From: Aureimonas sp. Leaf427
GTDB lineage: Bacteria > Pseudomonadota > Alphaproteobacteria > Rhizobiales > Rhizobiaceae
DNA: 64,000 bases
Assembly (NCBI RefSeq): GCF_001425485.1
Contig: NZ_LMQW01000051.1
Coordinates: forward strand, 1-64,000
Direction: 5' to 3'
The position numbers were made by a program, and so were the translations under genes. Of the stretch, positions 9,684 through 18,708 are shown piece after piece. The notes under the pieces were generated by a model that worked only from the letters and a program-made list of their open reading frames with translations, ran no database searches and was not told the origin of the DNA. The stretch's first letter is position 1; each line of letters starts with the position of its first letter.

Positions 9684-9823
9684 GACGTGCGGCAGGCCTT
9701 TCGTGGATCGTCGTTGTGCGCTCGCGCGCCTTTGCGGGACGAGGGTCGCGAACGCGGCTGGGTATCGAAATCGCGAAGCGTTCTAAAAACGCCGGTGGCG
9801 TCTCTACTGGCTCGCATATGCCA

Positions 9824-9855
9824 CGGACGCAAGCGCGCTGCCGCGCCTGCGTCCG
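9824..9855 (-). terminator. Intercistronic hairpin between sulfate-binding protein gene and cysT
   Basis: A 14-bp stem with one G-T pair: CGGACGCAAGCGCG (9824-9837), loop CTGC, CGCGCCTGCGTCCG (9842-9855). It sits 46 bp after the binding-protein stop on the transcribed strand. No U-tract follows, so partial termination or protection from 3' exonucleases is more likely than complete termination. Confidence 0.6.
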
Positions 9856-9900
9856 CTCTTCACATCAAGCTTCGCCGAATGGGCGAGGCGAGGAGGGTGA

Positions 9901-10911
9901 TCAGTTGGCGGGCTTGTAGATCTCGTCGAAGATCCCGCCATCGGCGAAGTGGGCCGGCTGCGCCTTCTTCCAGCCGCCGAACTGCGCGTCGTCGATCGAC
10001 ACGAGCTCGACCTTGGGGAAGCGATCGAGCAGCGCCTTGTCCGTCACTTCATCGGGCTCGGCCGGACGATAGAAGTGCTTGGCCGCGATGGTCTGGCCCT
10101 CCGGGGAGTAGAGGTAGTTCAGATATTCGGTCGCGACCTCGCGCGTGCCCTTCTTGTCGACATTGCCGTCGACCAGCGCGACTGGCGGCTCGGCGAGGAC
10201 CGAGATGGTCGGCACGACGATCTCGAACTGGTCGGGGCCGAGCTCCTCGATGGCCAGGAACGCCTCGTTCTCCCAGGCGAGCAGCACGTCGCCGATGCCG
10301 CGCTGGACGAAGGTCGTGGTCGAGCCGCGCGCGCCGGTGTCGAGCACGGGCACGTTGCGATAGAGCTTGCCGACGAACTCCTTGGTCTTGGCCTCGTCGT
10401 TGCCGAAGGCCTTGTTGGCGTAGGCCCAGGCGGCCAGATAGTTCCAGCGCGCGCCGCCCGAGGTTTTCGGGTTCGGCGTGATGACCTGGATGCCGTCCTT
10501 GACGAGATCGCCCCAGTCCTTGATCGCCTTCGGATTGTCCTTGCGCACGAGGAAGACGATGGTCGACGTGTAGGGCGCCGAGTTGTTGGGCAGCTTGCCG
10601 CGCCAGTCGGCCGGGATCTTGCCGGTCTTCTCCGCGATGGCGTTGATGTCGGCTTCGAGCGCCAGCGTCACGACGTCGGCGTCGAGACCGTCGATGACGG
10701 TGCGGGCCTGCGCGCCCGATCCGCCATGCGACATCTGGACGGCGACGGCCTCCTTGCCGCCGGCTTCGAGATGCTTGGAGAAGGCTTGGTTGAAGTCGCG
10801 GTAAAGCTCTCGCGTCGGGTCGTAGGAGACGTTGAGAAGGGTCGTCTGGGCCAGGGCCGAAGACGAGGCGAGAAGGGCGAACCCGAGGGCGAAGGCAGTT
10901 TTGCGGAACAC
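9901..10911 (-). CDS. sbp: Periplasmic sulfate-binding protein
   Basis: Periplasmic receptor of the sulfate ABC importer, 336 residues. From the GTG start at 10911 the protein begins [20 protein letters not shown], a clear signal peptide with probable cleavage after ALA, then [16 protein letters not shown], the conserved start of the mature family. [19 protein letters not shown] and the [16 protein letters not shown] loop bind the anion. GTG is supported by GGAGAG 6 nt upstream; the frame is open further upstream but has no signal peptide there. It could be Sbp (sulfate) or CysP (thiosulfate); I cannot separate them by eye. Confidence 0.93.
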   Translation of the reverse strand: MFRKTAFALGFALLASSSALAQTTLLNVSYDPTRELYRDFNQAFSKHLEAGGKEAVAVQMSHGGSGAQARTVIDGLDADVVTLALEADINAIAEKTGKIPADWRGKLPNNSAPYTSTIVFLVRKDNPKAIKDWGDLVKDGIQVITPNPKTSGGARWNYLAAWAYANKAFGNDEAKTKEFVGKLYRNVPVLDTGARGSTTTFVQRGIGDVLLAWENEAFLAIEELGPDQFEIVVPTISVLAEPPVALVDGNVDKKGTREVATEYLNYLYSPEGQTIAAKHFYRPAEPDEVTDKALLDRFPKVELVSIDDAQFGGWKKAQPAHFADGGIFDEIYKPAN

Positions 10912-10922
10912 GTCGGCTCTCC

Positions 10923-10938
10923 ATTCAGTCGACTGAAT
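10923..10938. promoter_or_regulatory. 16-bp perfect palindrome before the sulfate-binding protein gene
   Basis: ATTCAGTCGACTGAAT is a perfect dyad of 16 bp. It ends a few bases before the ribosome binding site of the sulfate-binding protein gene. Position and symmetry suggest an operator for a dimeric repressor of sulfate uptake. I do not know which regulator it belongs to. Confidence 0.55.
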
Positions 10939-11175
10939 TAGTAGGCCGATCGTCGGTGCCCCACCGCCTCCTGTCAATCGGCCGGCGAGAGAACGCAAAA
11001 CCATGCGCGTCGATCGCGGCCATCGGGGGCAATCGTTCCCGGTGCGCTTGCATCCGCGATAGGGTTCGACCGCTCGCTGAGCCGAATCTTCGCTGGGCTT
11101 GCCGGTTTTGCGCGTTCCCTCCCGTCCCCCCGGTTGCTAAGCAGTGACGGCATACGAACCGGAAGGACTAGGCCC

Positions 11176-12201
11176 TTGAGCATTGGACTGATCGCGCTCC
11201 TCGACGATGTCGCGGCCCTGGCCAGGGTCGCCGCCGCGTCGCTGGACGATATCGCCGGGCAGGCCGCCAAGGCCGGAGCGAAGGCGGCCGGCGTCGTGAT
11301 CGACGATGCCGCCGTGACGCCGCGCTACGTCACCGGGTTCGAGCCCGCCCGCGAGCTACCGATCGTCTGGCGCATCGCGCTCGGCTCGCTCAAGAACAAG
11401 CTGGTCTTCCTCCTGCCCGCCGCGCTCGCCTTCAGCGTCTTCGCGCCCTGGGCGATCACGCCGCTGCTGATGCTGGGCGGCGCCTATCTCTGCTACGAGG
11501 GCACTGAGAAGGTCTACGAGTGGATCGTGCCGCACAAGGCCGAGGCGCACGAGGCCAAGATCGGCTCCGTCGCGATCAATCCGCAGACGCTGGAGGACGA
11601 GAAGGTGGCGAGCGCCATCAAGACCGACTTCATCCTCTCCGCCGAGATCATGGCGATCACGCTCGCCAGCGTTCCCGACAGCTCGATCTGGATGGAGGCG
11701 ATCGTGCTCGCCGTCGTCGGCATCGGCATCACGGTCGTCGTCTATGGCGGCGTCGCGCTGATCGTTAAGGCCGACGATGTCGGCGTCGCCATGGCCGCCA
11801 GCCGGTCCACGTCCGCTCTCGCCGGGCTGTGGCGCGGCGTCGGCCGGGGGCTCGTCCTTGGCATGCCCTATTTCCTGAAGCTTCTCGGCGTGGTCGGCAC
11901 GGCGGCCATGATCTGGGTCGGCGGCGGAATCATCGTCCACGGTCTGGCGACCTACGGCTTCGCCGGCATCGAGCATGCGATCCACGGCGTCGCCGTCTCG
12001 ATCGGCGCCGCGATCCCCGCGCTCACCGCGATCCTCGAATGGCTGGTGACGGCCGCCGGAGCCGGCCTCGTCGGCCTCGTCGTCGGCGGCGCGCTGATCC
12101 CGGTCGTCTCGCGGGTCATCGCTCCGATCTGGAAGGCGGTCACCGGCCAACGGTCGCACACGTCCGACACGGCTGGCGGCGGCAAGACAGACGCTCACTG
12201 A
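11176..12201 (+). CDS. DUF808 (YedI-like) membrane protein
   Basis: A 341-residue inner-membrane protein of the DUF808 family (E. coli YedI). It begins MSIGLIALLDDVAALARVAA and has LPAALAFSVFAPWAITPLLMLGG-type hydrophobic stretches with YEGTEKVYEW, typical of the family. At least six membrane helices are likely. Function is not established. The start is TTG at 11176, with GGAAGGA 8 nt upstream; it reproduces the conserved N-terminus better than the in-frame ATG at 11134. It is divergent from the sulfate operon across 264 bp. Confidence 0.87.
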   Translation: MSIGLIALLDDVAALARVAAASLDDIAGQAAKAGAKAAGVVIDDAAVTPRYVTGFEPARELPIVWRIALGSLKNKLVFLLPAALAFSVFAPWAITPLLMLGGAYLCYEGTEKVYEWIVPHKAEAHEAKIGSVAINPQTLEDEKVASAIKTDFILSAEIMAITLASVPDSSIWMEAIVLAVVGIGITVVVYGGVALIVKADDVGVAMAASRSTSALAGLWRGVGRGLVLGMPYFLKLLGVVGTAAMIWVGGGIIVHGLATYGFAGIEHAIHGVAVSIGAAIPALTAILEWLVTAAGAGLVGLVVGGALIPVVSRVIAPIWKAVTGQRSHTSDTAGGGKTDAH

Positions 12202-12242
12202 AGCTTCCGATTGCAACGTCGTTTTAATTGCCTTTGGGTAAT

Positions 12243-12264
12243 GTCTCCGGCGGAAGCTGGAGAC
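12243..12264 (+). promoter_or_regulatory. Stem that pairs with the kinase ribosome binding site
   Basis: GTCTCC (12243-12248) can pair with GGAGAC (12259-12264) across a 10-nt loop. GGAG of the right arm is the Shine-Dalgarno of the histidine kinase gene (9 nt before its ATG). The stem is short and could be chance. Confidence 0.3.
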
Positions 12265-12271
12265 GCACTGA

Positions 12272-14092
12272 ATGCGCATCGTCAAGAAGATCAACCTGAC
12301 GCTCGTTGCCGCGATGGTGGCGGCGGCCGGCGTGAATGCCATCGTCGTCCAGACGACCATCATGCCGCTTTTCTACAAACTCGAAGAAGCCGCGAGCGAA
12401 CGCAACGAAGGCCGCGCGTTGGAGGCCATCGAAGCCGCTGAGGAGCGGATCGCCGACGCAGCGGCCTTCTACGCGGCCGCGATCGCCGGCGGTGCGGGCC
12501 AGGGCTCGCAGGCGGCTGGACCCATGAAGGAGGCGCCCGGCCCCGAGGCGATGAAGGCGCTCGGGCTCGACTATGCTGCCGTCCTCGGTGCCGATGGCCG
12601 GATCACGGTCTCTGCAAGCCTCGACGGCACGGGGAGCGTCATCCCCGGCGAGACGTCGCTCCCGCTGGCAACCCGTTCCCTCGCGGCTGTTCTGAAAGGC
12701 GATCCCGGCAAGGCGGGCGCCGGATCGGGCCTCGTTCTCGTCGATCAAGGTCCCGTCGCCATCGGCTATGCGCGCTTCGGCGGGCCGGCCGGCACCCGAG
12801 GCGCGATTCTCTTCGGTCGGAAGATCGACGTCGCGGACCTCAATGCCATGACGAAGGTCAAATTCCGCCTGGACCCGGCCGAGCCCGGCGCCGAGGCTAG
12901 GCCCGCCTTCCTTCGCGAGCCGACCTTCATCGAGACGCGCCGGACCCTGACCTCCCTCGACGGCCGGCCCGTGGCCGAGCTGGTGACGACGACGACGCGC
13001 CGCAACGTCGCGGCCGGCCAGACGGCGATCTGGTGGGCGAGCGGCCTGATGTTCGTCTCGATGCTGGCCATCCTCGTCTGCCTCAGCCTCGCCATTCGCC
13101 GGATCGCCGTGCAGCGGATCGAGCGGATGCGCGCCCATCTGGGCCAAGTCGCGGCATCCGGCGATCTCGATCCCATGCCGCAGGACGGGGCTGCCGACGA
13201 GCTGAGCGAGACGATCGCCTCGTTCAACCGCATGGCCGAGCAACTGGCCGATTTGCGAAGCGAGCTTCGACGCAGCGATTACAGGCACGGCGCGGCCGAT
13301 CAGGCGGCGGGCCTTCTGCACAACATCCGCAATGCCGTCAGTCCCATCGCCGCGATGGCCTGGGACCTCGAACGTCGCGAGAGCGCCGGCTGGCGGACCA
13401 ACATGGCGCGCGTCCTGGACGAGCTAGGCCGCGACGGCGTCGATGCCGCGCGGACCGCCAAGCTGCAGGGACTGCTCGTCCTGTCGGCGCGCGAGGCGCT
13501 GAAGGCCAGCGGCGCCCGGCAGGGCGACCTGCAGCTGATGGGCGAAAGGCTGCAGCATGTGGAAGAGATCCTGCGCGAGGAGGACCGTCTCGCCCAGACC
13601 GACCGTGTCCCCGAACCGGTGGATCTGGCCGATGCCCTGACGCGCACCGTCCGGCGCCTCGGAGACCGGCCCGATCTGACGGCGATCGCGACCGTGCATC
13701 CCGGCCCTGCGGCTCTCGGGCATCGCGTCGTGATCGACCAGATCCTCGACAATCTCGTCGTCAACGCCGTTCAGGCCATCGAGGCGGCGGGGCCGCGCGC
13801 GGGGCGGATCGAGCTGACGACGGGCCCGGCCGAAATCGACGGAAGGCCCGCCATCCGGATCGACGTGACGGACAACGGAGACGGCATCCTTGAGGCCGAC
13901 ATCGAGGCGATCTTCCGCAAGGGCTTTTCCACGCGCCGCGATCGGACCGGCGGTCTCGGGCTTCACTGGTGCGCCAATGCGGCGCGGGCTATGGGCGGCG
14001 GCCTTCGCGCCGAAAGCCGCGGTCGCGGGGAGGGCGCGACGCTGTGCCTGACCCTGCCGGTCGCCGATCTCGAAGAGAGGGTCGCTGCATGA
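12272..14092 (+). CDS. CHASE4-type sensor histidine kinase
   Basis: Membrane-bound sensor kinase, 606 residues. Two membrane helices (about 10-30 and 250-275) flank a periplasmic region of about 220 residues that looks like a CHASE4 sensor. A HAMP linker follows (RIAVQRIERMRAHL). The phospho-acceptor box is the non-canonical LLHNIRNAVSPI, seen in kinases with a divergent HisKA. The ATPase domain has the N box (DQILDNLVVNAVQAI), G1 DNGDGI and G2 GLGLHW. Its TGA overlaps the ATG of the response regulator (ATGA), so the two are translated together and should be cognate partners. Confidence 0.9.
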   Translation: MRIVKKINLTLVAAMVAAAGVNAIVVQTTIMPLFYKLEEAASERNEGRALEAIEAAEERIADAAAFYAAAIAGGAGQGSQAAGPMKEAPGPEAMKALGLDYAAVLGADGRITVSASLDGTGSVIPGETSLPLATRSLAAVLKGDPGKAGAGSGLVLVDQGPVAIGYARFGGPAGTRGAILFGRKIDVADLNAMTKVKFRLDPAEPGAEARPAFLREPTFIETRRTLTSLDGRPVAELVTTTTRRNVAAGQTAIWWASGLMFVSMLAILVCLSLAIRRIAVQRIERMRAHLGQVAASGDLDPMPQDGAADELSETIASFNRMAEQLADLRSELRRSDYRHGAADQAAGLLHNIRNAVSPIAAMAWDLERRESAGWRTNMARVLDELGRDGVDAARTAKLQGLLVLSAREALKASGARQGDLQLMGERLQHVEEILREEDRLAQTDRVPEPVDLADALTRTVRRLGDRPDLTAIATVHPGPAALGHRVVIDQILDNLVVNAVQAIEAAGPRAGRIELTTGPAEIDGRPAIRIDVTDNGDGILEADIEAIFRKGFSTRRDRTGGLGLHWCANAARAMGGGLRAESRGRGEGATLCLTLPVADLEERVAA

Positions 14093-14667
14093 CCGGACAT
14101 CGACGCCTCCGCCGGGTCCTCGTCGTCGACGACGACGCCCATGTTCACGAAGCCTATCGGCGCGTGCTCGACGGACTGACGGCCGAACCCGAGACGCCCG
14201 GCGGCGAGATGGACGCCCTCTCCCGGGAACTCTTCGGGGCGCCCGAGGAGAGCGCCGCGCGTGCGCCGATCAACGAGATCACCTATTGCCGGCAGGGCGA
14301 GGAGGCCGTGCGCGCGGTGGAAACCGCTCTCTCGGAGGGACGGCCCTACGGCGTCGTCTTCCTCGACATGCGCATGCCGCCCGGCATCGACGGGCTGGAG
14401 GCCGCGCGCCGCATCCGCATCCTCGACGCGCATGTCAATCTCGTCATCGTCACCGGCTATTCCGATCACCGGCCGGCCGATATCGGGGCCGCCACCGGCA
14501 GCGCGCGCCACGTCTTCTACATCGTCAAGCCGTTCGACGCCGACGAGCTTCGCCAGATGGCGTCCGCCCTGTCGGAGCGCTGGTCCTCCGATCTCGGCCT
14601 CGCCGAGGAGCTGGCGCGCCGCATCGCGGAACTGGAGGCGCTGAACGCCAAGCTCGTCGCGAGCTAG
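14089..14667 (+). CDS. Response regulator receiver, truncated before its GGDEF domain
   Basis: A 192-residue REC protein. VLVVDDD supplies the acidic pocket, FLDMRMPPGIDG the phospho-acceptor Asp, VTGYS the Thr/Ser switch and IVKPFD the conserved Lys. A coiled helix (LAEELARRIAELEALNAKL) follows and should link to an output domain. The frame then hits TAG (14665-14667), but translation in the same frame past the stop gives ARAFDLARRDPLTGLLNR and a full GGDEF domain. In relatives this is one protein. The TAG looks like a single-base change, for example GAG to TAG, or a readthrough site. Confidence 0.88.
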   Translation: MTGHRRLRRVLVVDDDAHVHEAYRRVLDGLTAEPETPGGEMDALSRELFGAPEESAARAPINEITYCRQGEEAVRAVETALSEGRPYGVVFLDMRMPPGIDGLEAARRIRILDAHVNLVIVTGYSDHRPADIGAATGSARHVFYIVKPFDADELRQMASALSERWSSDLGLAEELARRIAELEALNAKLVAS

Positions 14668-15201
14668 GCGCGCGCCTTCGACCTCGCTCGCCGCGATCCC
14701 TTGACCGGGCTGCTCAACCGGATGGCCTTCGCCCAGTGCTTCGCCGAGGCGGAAGGCACCGCGGCCGAAAGCGAGCGGGAGACGACGCTGCTCTATCTCG
14801 ACATCGACCGGTTCAAGCGCGTCAACGACACGCTGGGTCACGACGCCGGCGACATCCTGATCCGGCAGTTCGCCGACCGGCTGCGCAGCATCACCGCCGA
14901 TCGGGCCGTCGCGGCGCGTCTCGGCGGCGACGAGTTCGCGATTCTCGCCCCGGACAGGCCGACGGCGGAGGGTATGGCCCGCACCATCCTCGTGTCCTGC
15001 GACGAGCCCTGCGATCTCGGTTCGCAGCGCCTGTCGATCTCGGTTTCCATCGGCATGGCGAGCGTCGGCGCCGACAACCCCGACCTGTCCGAGACGATGC
15101 GCCGGGCCGACCAGGCGCTATATGCGGCGAAGGCAGCGGGGCGCGGCGTGGCGCGAACCTATACCGCGGACATGGCCCCGCCGCTGGCTGTCGCCTGCTG
15201 A
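14668..15201 (+). pseudogene. GGDEF diguanylate cyclase half, cut off by in-frame TAG
   Basis: 178 codons directly in frame with the upstream response regulator. The domain is intact: DPLTGLLNR, LDIDRFKRVNDTLGH, the catalytic loop RLGGDEFAIL, and the terminal ADQALYAAKAAGRG. The usual inhibitory RxxD site five residues before GGDEF is absent (the place reads ADRA). A TTG at 14701 could start translation, but no ribosome binding site precedes it. So the domain is either not made, made by stop-codon readthrough, or the TAG is a sequencing error. Its end overlaps the convergent mfd-like gene by 43 bp. Confidence 0.75.
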
Positions 15202-18200
15202 CGGGCTCCGCGCGCGGTGCGCGCGCGCGCCGGCGTCTTTGCGGCCGCCGTCTTGCGTCCGCGCTTGGCGGCGATGGCGGGCCGGGCCAGCCGTTCGATC
15301 GTCTCCGTTAGACGCAGGGCTGCGGCGACGGGGTCCGCGCCACTGCGCGAGATCGAGCTGTCGATCAGCCGATGCGCGGACCAGCGCAGGTCCGGCTCGC
15401 CTGAGAGGTCGGCCGATGCGGACAGCGTCTCGGCGCGCGCTAGATCGAAGCTTGCCGCCACCGCCTTCGGCCCGGCGTCCAGCCGGTGGATGCCGAGGCT
15501 GCGGCAGGCGCAGCGCAGCCGTGCGAGGTCGAAGGCGAGCACCAGTTCCGCCGGCAGGGCCCCGAAGCGGTCCTCGACCTCCGCCACGAGAAGGTCGAGC
15601 GCGGCCGTGTCGCGGGCGCCGGCGATGCGCGCGGCGAGATTGATGCGCATTTCGGGCTCGGGAATGTAGTCCGCCGGAATGCCGCCTTCGACGCCGAGGC
15701 GAAGGTCCGCCACGCGGTCCTCCGAGACCTCGTGGCCGGAAGCGACGGCGAGCGCGTGTTCCAAAAAATGCCGGTAGAGCGAGAGGCCGATCAGCTGCAG
15801 ATGGCCCGCCTGCTCGTCGCCGAGAAGCTCGCCGGCGCCACGCATGTCGAGATCGCGCGCGCTGATTTCGAAACCCGCGCCGAGACGGTTCAGTGCTTCC
15901 AGCGCCCGCAGCCGCTTTTCCGTCGTCTCCGCCAGGGGCTTTGCCGGATCGGTCGCGAGGATCGCGATGCCCCGCCGGCTGCCGCGCCCGACGCGCCCGC
16001 GCAGCTGGTGAAGCTGCCCGAGGCCGAAGCGATCGGGGCGCCAAACGATCATCGTGTTGGCGCCGGGCACGTCGAGGCCGCTTTCGATGATGTTGGTCGC
16101 CAGAAGCACGTCGCCCTCGCCGCCGGCAAAGGCCAGCATCGCCTCGTCCAGCGCTTCGGCCGGCATCTGCCCATGGACGGTCGCGACGGAAAGGTCGGGC
16201 ACGAGCCGGCTCAAGCGCTCGGCCATCGGCTCGATATCCTCGATGCGCGGACAGACGACGAAGCTGCGCCCGCCGCGCTTCTTCTCGCGCAGCAGAGCCT
16301 CGCGGACCATGTCGTCCTCGAAGGGGGCGACGCGCGTCGCGATCGGCTGGCGCAGCACCGGCGGCGTCGCGATGACGCTGAGCTCGTGCAGCCCGACGAA
16401 GCCGGCCTGGAGCGTGCGGGGGATCGGCGTCGCCGTCATGGCGAGCACATGGGCATCGGCGCCGAGCGCGCGCAGCGCCGCCTTGTGCGCGGTCCCGAAA
16501 CGCTGCTCCTCGTCGATCACGACGAGGGCGAGGTTGTGGAACGAGACGCCCTTGGCGGCCACCGCATGCGTGCCGACGACGAGGTGGATCGATCCGTCGG
16601 CAAGGCCCGCCTTGACGCGCTTGGCCTCCGCCACCCCGCCGAGCCGCGAGAGCTGCGCCACCTCGACGCCGAGGCGGGCGAAGCGCTTCTGGAACAGGCG
16701 GAAATGCTGCTGCGCCAGCACCGTCGTCGGCGCCACGATGGCGACCTGCCGGCCGGAGAAAACGGCCGCCGCCGCAGCCCGGAGCGCGACCTCCGTCTTG
16801 CCGAAGCCGACATCGCCGCAGACCAGCCGGTCCATCGGGCGCCCGGAGGCGAGATCCTCCAGGATCGCCTCCGTCGCCGCTTCCTGGTCGCGCGTCAGCT
16901 CGTAGGAGAAACGCGCGCAGAACCGCTCGAAGCGCCTCGTCTCCGGGCGAAGCGCGTCGCAGCGGCGCTCGGCCTTCTCGGCCGCGAGCGCGACGAGCCC
17001 GTCGGCGGTCGCCTTGATGCCGCTCATGATCTCGTTCCGACGCTTCACCCAGCCTTCGCCCTTCAGCCGGTCGAGACGGATGCCGGCGGCGCTGCCGTAG
17101 CGCCAGAGGGCGGAGATTTCCGACATGGGCACGAGCAGCGTCGCATCGTCGGCGTAGCGCAGGCGAATGGCTTCCGTGCCGTCGCCGAGCCGTTCGAGCC
17201 CCTCCAGGATGCCGACGCCGTGGTCGAGATGGACGACGGCATCGCCGAACTCGAAACGGGTGGAGGCGCTGGGAAGCGCGGCGCTCGGGCCCTCCGACGC
17301 GGAGCCCGCGCGATGGCCCACGACATCCCGCGCGGCAACGACGAGAATCTCTCCCTGGCGGAACCCTTCGGCGAGCGGTGCGATCAGCGACAGGAAGGCG
17401 CCGGGCTTCGCGGATAGGACCTCGTCCCATCCCGCGACGGACGTCGCCTCGCGCCCGAGCGCCTTTTCCGCCGGCCTCAGCCAAGCCTGGAGCGCCGGCT
17501 GCGTCGGCGCCGCGAAGACGACGCGAAGGCCGGCGTCGAGAGCCTGTCCGGCATGCGCCGCGAAAGCCTCCAGCGGCGCCTCGGAGGTGACGAAGCGCGG
17601 CACATGCGCATCCTCGTCGTCCTCCTTGTCCTCGACGACCGCATCGAGCCGCGCGGCGATCTCGCGGGAGAACTCGGCGGGCTTCAGGAAGGTCTTGTCC
17701 GGACCGCGCCTGACCCGCTCGCCGCTCTCCTCCGCGATCTGCTCGAAGAAGGAATCCGCGCGCCGATCGACGCCCTCTTCCATGAGCACGACGGCATCCG
17801 GCAGGTAGTCGAAGAGCGTCTCGAGCGTCCCGTAATGGCGCACGAGATCCGGCTCGCGGCCGGCAGCGCTTGCCGCTGCCCCGATCAGTTCGCTCGCGGG
17901 ATCGACGATCAGGTGCTCCGACGTCGCGACCGAGAGTTGGGTCAGCGGATCGTAGGAGCGGATGGCGGTGATGCGGCCGTTCTCGTGCTCGATGCGGCAG
18001 GGGCGCGGCGCGGCGGCGGGGAAGATGTCGACCACCCGGCCGCGAACCGCGGCCTCGCCGGGCTCGTCCACCCGGTCGTCCACGACATAGCCGATCTCGG
18101 CAAGACGGCGTCCCAGCGCCTGAGGGTCGATCTCGTCTCCGGCGAAGAGCTCGACATGGCAGCCGCTCCAGGCCGAGCGCGGCGGCACGCGGCGCAGGAG

Positions 18201-18545
18201 CGCCTCGGCGGTCGTCAGAAGCACCGGAGGGCGCTTGGCCTCGTCGGTCAGCCAGCGCAACACGCTCATCCGCCGACCCATCACGGCGGGGGAGGGGCCG
18301 ACGCCGTCACCGGGCAGGCTGTCCCAGGGCGGCAGGAAGGCCGCGTCCCGCTCGGGCGCGAAGGCCTTCAGGATCACCAGAATGTCCTGTGCCCGCCGCG
18401 CGGTCTGCGCGACGTAGAGGAGCGGGCGTCCTTCGAGCGCGCCGACCTTGCGATGGATGAGCGCGGCCGTCGCGCCCACGGGCCGAAGCGGGCCGATATG
18501 CTCGGCCTCGGCGGCGCGGGTCTCGATCGTGACGGTCTGCAACAT
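15159..18545 (-). CDS. mfd: Mfd-family transcription-repair coupling factor
   Basis: A superfamily-2 DNA translocase, 1128 residues. The N-terminal UvrB-like module (PPWDSLPGDGVGPSPAVMGRRM) is followed by a CarD/RNA-polymerase-interaction module near 430-500 (FGDAVVHLDHGVGILEGLE). The RecG-like motor has Walker A GDVGFGKTE near 577 and the DEEQRFG box near 676. The C-terminal part includes ARDLDMRGAGELLGDEQAGH. Length fits Mfd (about 1150). Several motifs differ from canonical Mfd, and Rhizobiales often carry a second Mfd-like protein, so this could be the paralogue. The C-terminus is Lys/Ala/Arg-rich. Confidence 0.88.
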   Translation of the reverse strand: MLQTVTIETRAAEAEHIGPLRPVGATAALIHRKVGALEGRPLLYVAQTARRAQDILVILKAFAPERDAAFLPPWDSLPGDGVGPSPAVMGRRMSVLRWLTDEAKRPPVLLTTAEALLRRVPPRSAWSGCHVELFAGDEIDPQALGRRLAEIGYVVDDRVDEPGEAAVRGRVVDIFPAAAPRPCRIEHENGRITAIRSYDPLTQLSVATSEHLIVDPASELIGAAASAAGREPDLVRHYGTLETLFDYLPDAVVLMEEGVDRRADSFFEQIAEESGERVRRGPDKTFLKPAEFSREIAARLDAVVEDKEDDEDAHVPRFVTSEAPLEAFAAHAGQALDAGLRVVFAAPTQPALQAWLRPAEKALGREATSVAGWDEVLSAKPGAFLSLIAPLAEGFRQGEILVVAARDVVGHRAGSASEGPSAALPSASTRFEFGDAVVHLDHGVGILEGLERLGDGTEAIRLRYADDATLLVPMSEISALWRYGSAAGIRLDRLKGEGWVKRRNEIMSGIKATADGLVALAAEKAERRCDALRPETRRFERFCARFSYELTRDQEAATEAILEDLASGRPMDRLVCGDVGFGKTEVALRAAAAAVFSGRQVAIVAPTTVLAQQHFRLFQKRFARLGVEVAQLSRLGGVAEAKRVKAGLADGSIHLVVGTHAVAAKGVSFHNLALVVIDEEQRFGTAHKAALRALGADAHVLAMTATPIPRTLQAGFVGLHELSVIATPPVLRQPIATRVAPFEDDMVREALLREKKRGGRSFVVCPRIEDIEPMAERLSRLVPDLSVATVHGQMPAEALDEAMLAFAGGEGDVLLATNIIESGLDVPGANTMIVWRPDRFGLGQLHQLRGRVGRGSRRGIAILATDPAKPLAETTEKRLRALEALNRLGAGFEISARDLDMRGAGELLGDEQAGHLQLIGLSLYRHFLEHALAVASGHEVSEDRVADLRLGVEGGIPADYIPEPEMRINLAARIAGARDTAALDLLVAEVEDRFGALPAELVLAFDLARLRCACRSLGIHRLDAGPKAVAASFDLARAETLSASADLSGEPDLRWSAHRLIDSSISRSGADPVAAALRLTETIERLARPAIAAKRGRKTAAAKTPARARTARGARQQATASGGAMSAV

Positions 18546-18561
18546 CGACGCAACTCCTCCA

Positions 18562-18590
18562 CGGGCGACCCCTGGAGATGGGGTCGCCCG
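18562..18590 (-). promoter_or_regulatory. 11-bp stem-loop in the mfd leader
   Basis: CGGGCGACCCC (18562-18572), a 7-nt loop, then GGGGTCGCCCG (18580-18590): a perfect 11-bp stem. On the minus strand it lies between the glycosyltransferase stop (18709) and mfd, and it ends just before the mfd ribosome binding site (GGAGGAG). No U-tract follows. It may be a weak terminator for the glycosyltransferase or a 5' leader structure of mfd. Confidence 0.55.
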
Positions 18591-18708
18591 GCACCTGTGT
18601 CCTTCGACACGTCATGAAGAGAGAACGTCGATCCCGCGCCGAACGATCCTCGAAGCCGCAGGCGCTTCAGGTCGCAGGCGCGGACCCTTTCAAGGCGGGA
18701 ACGGAGTC

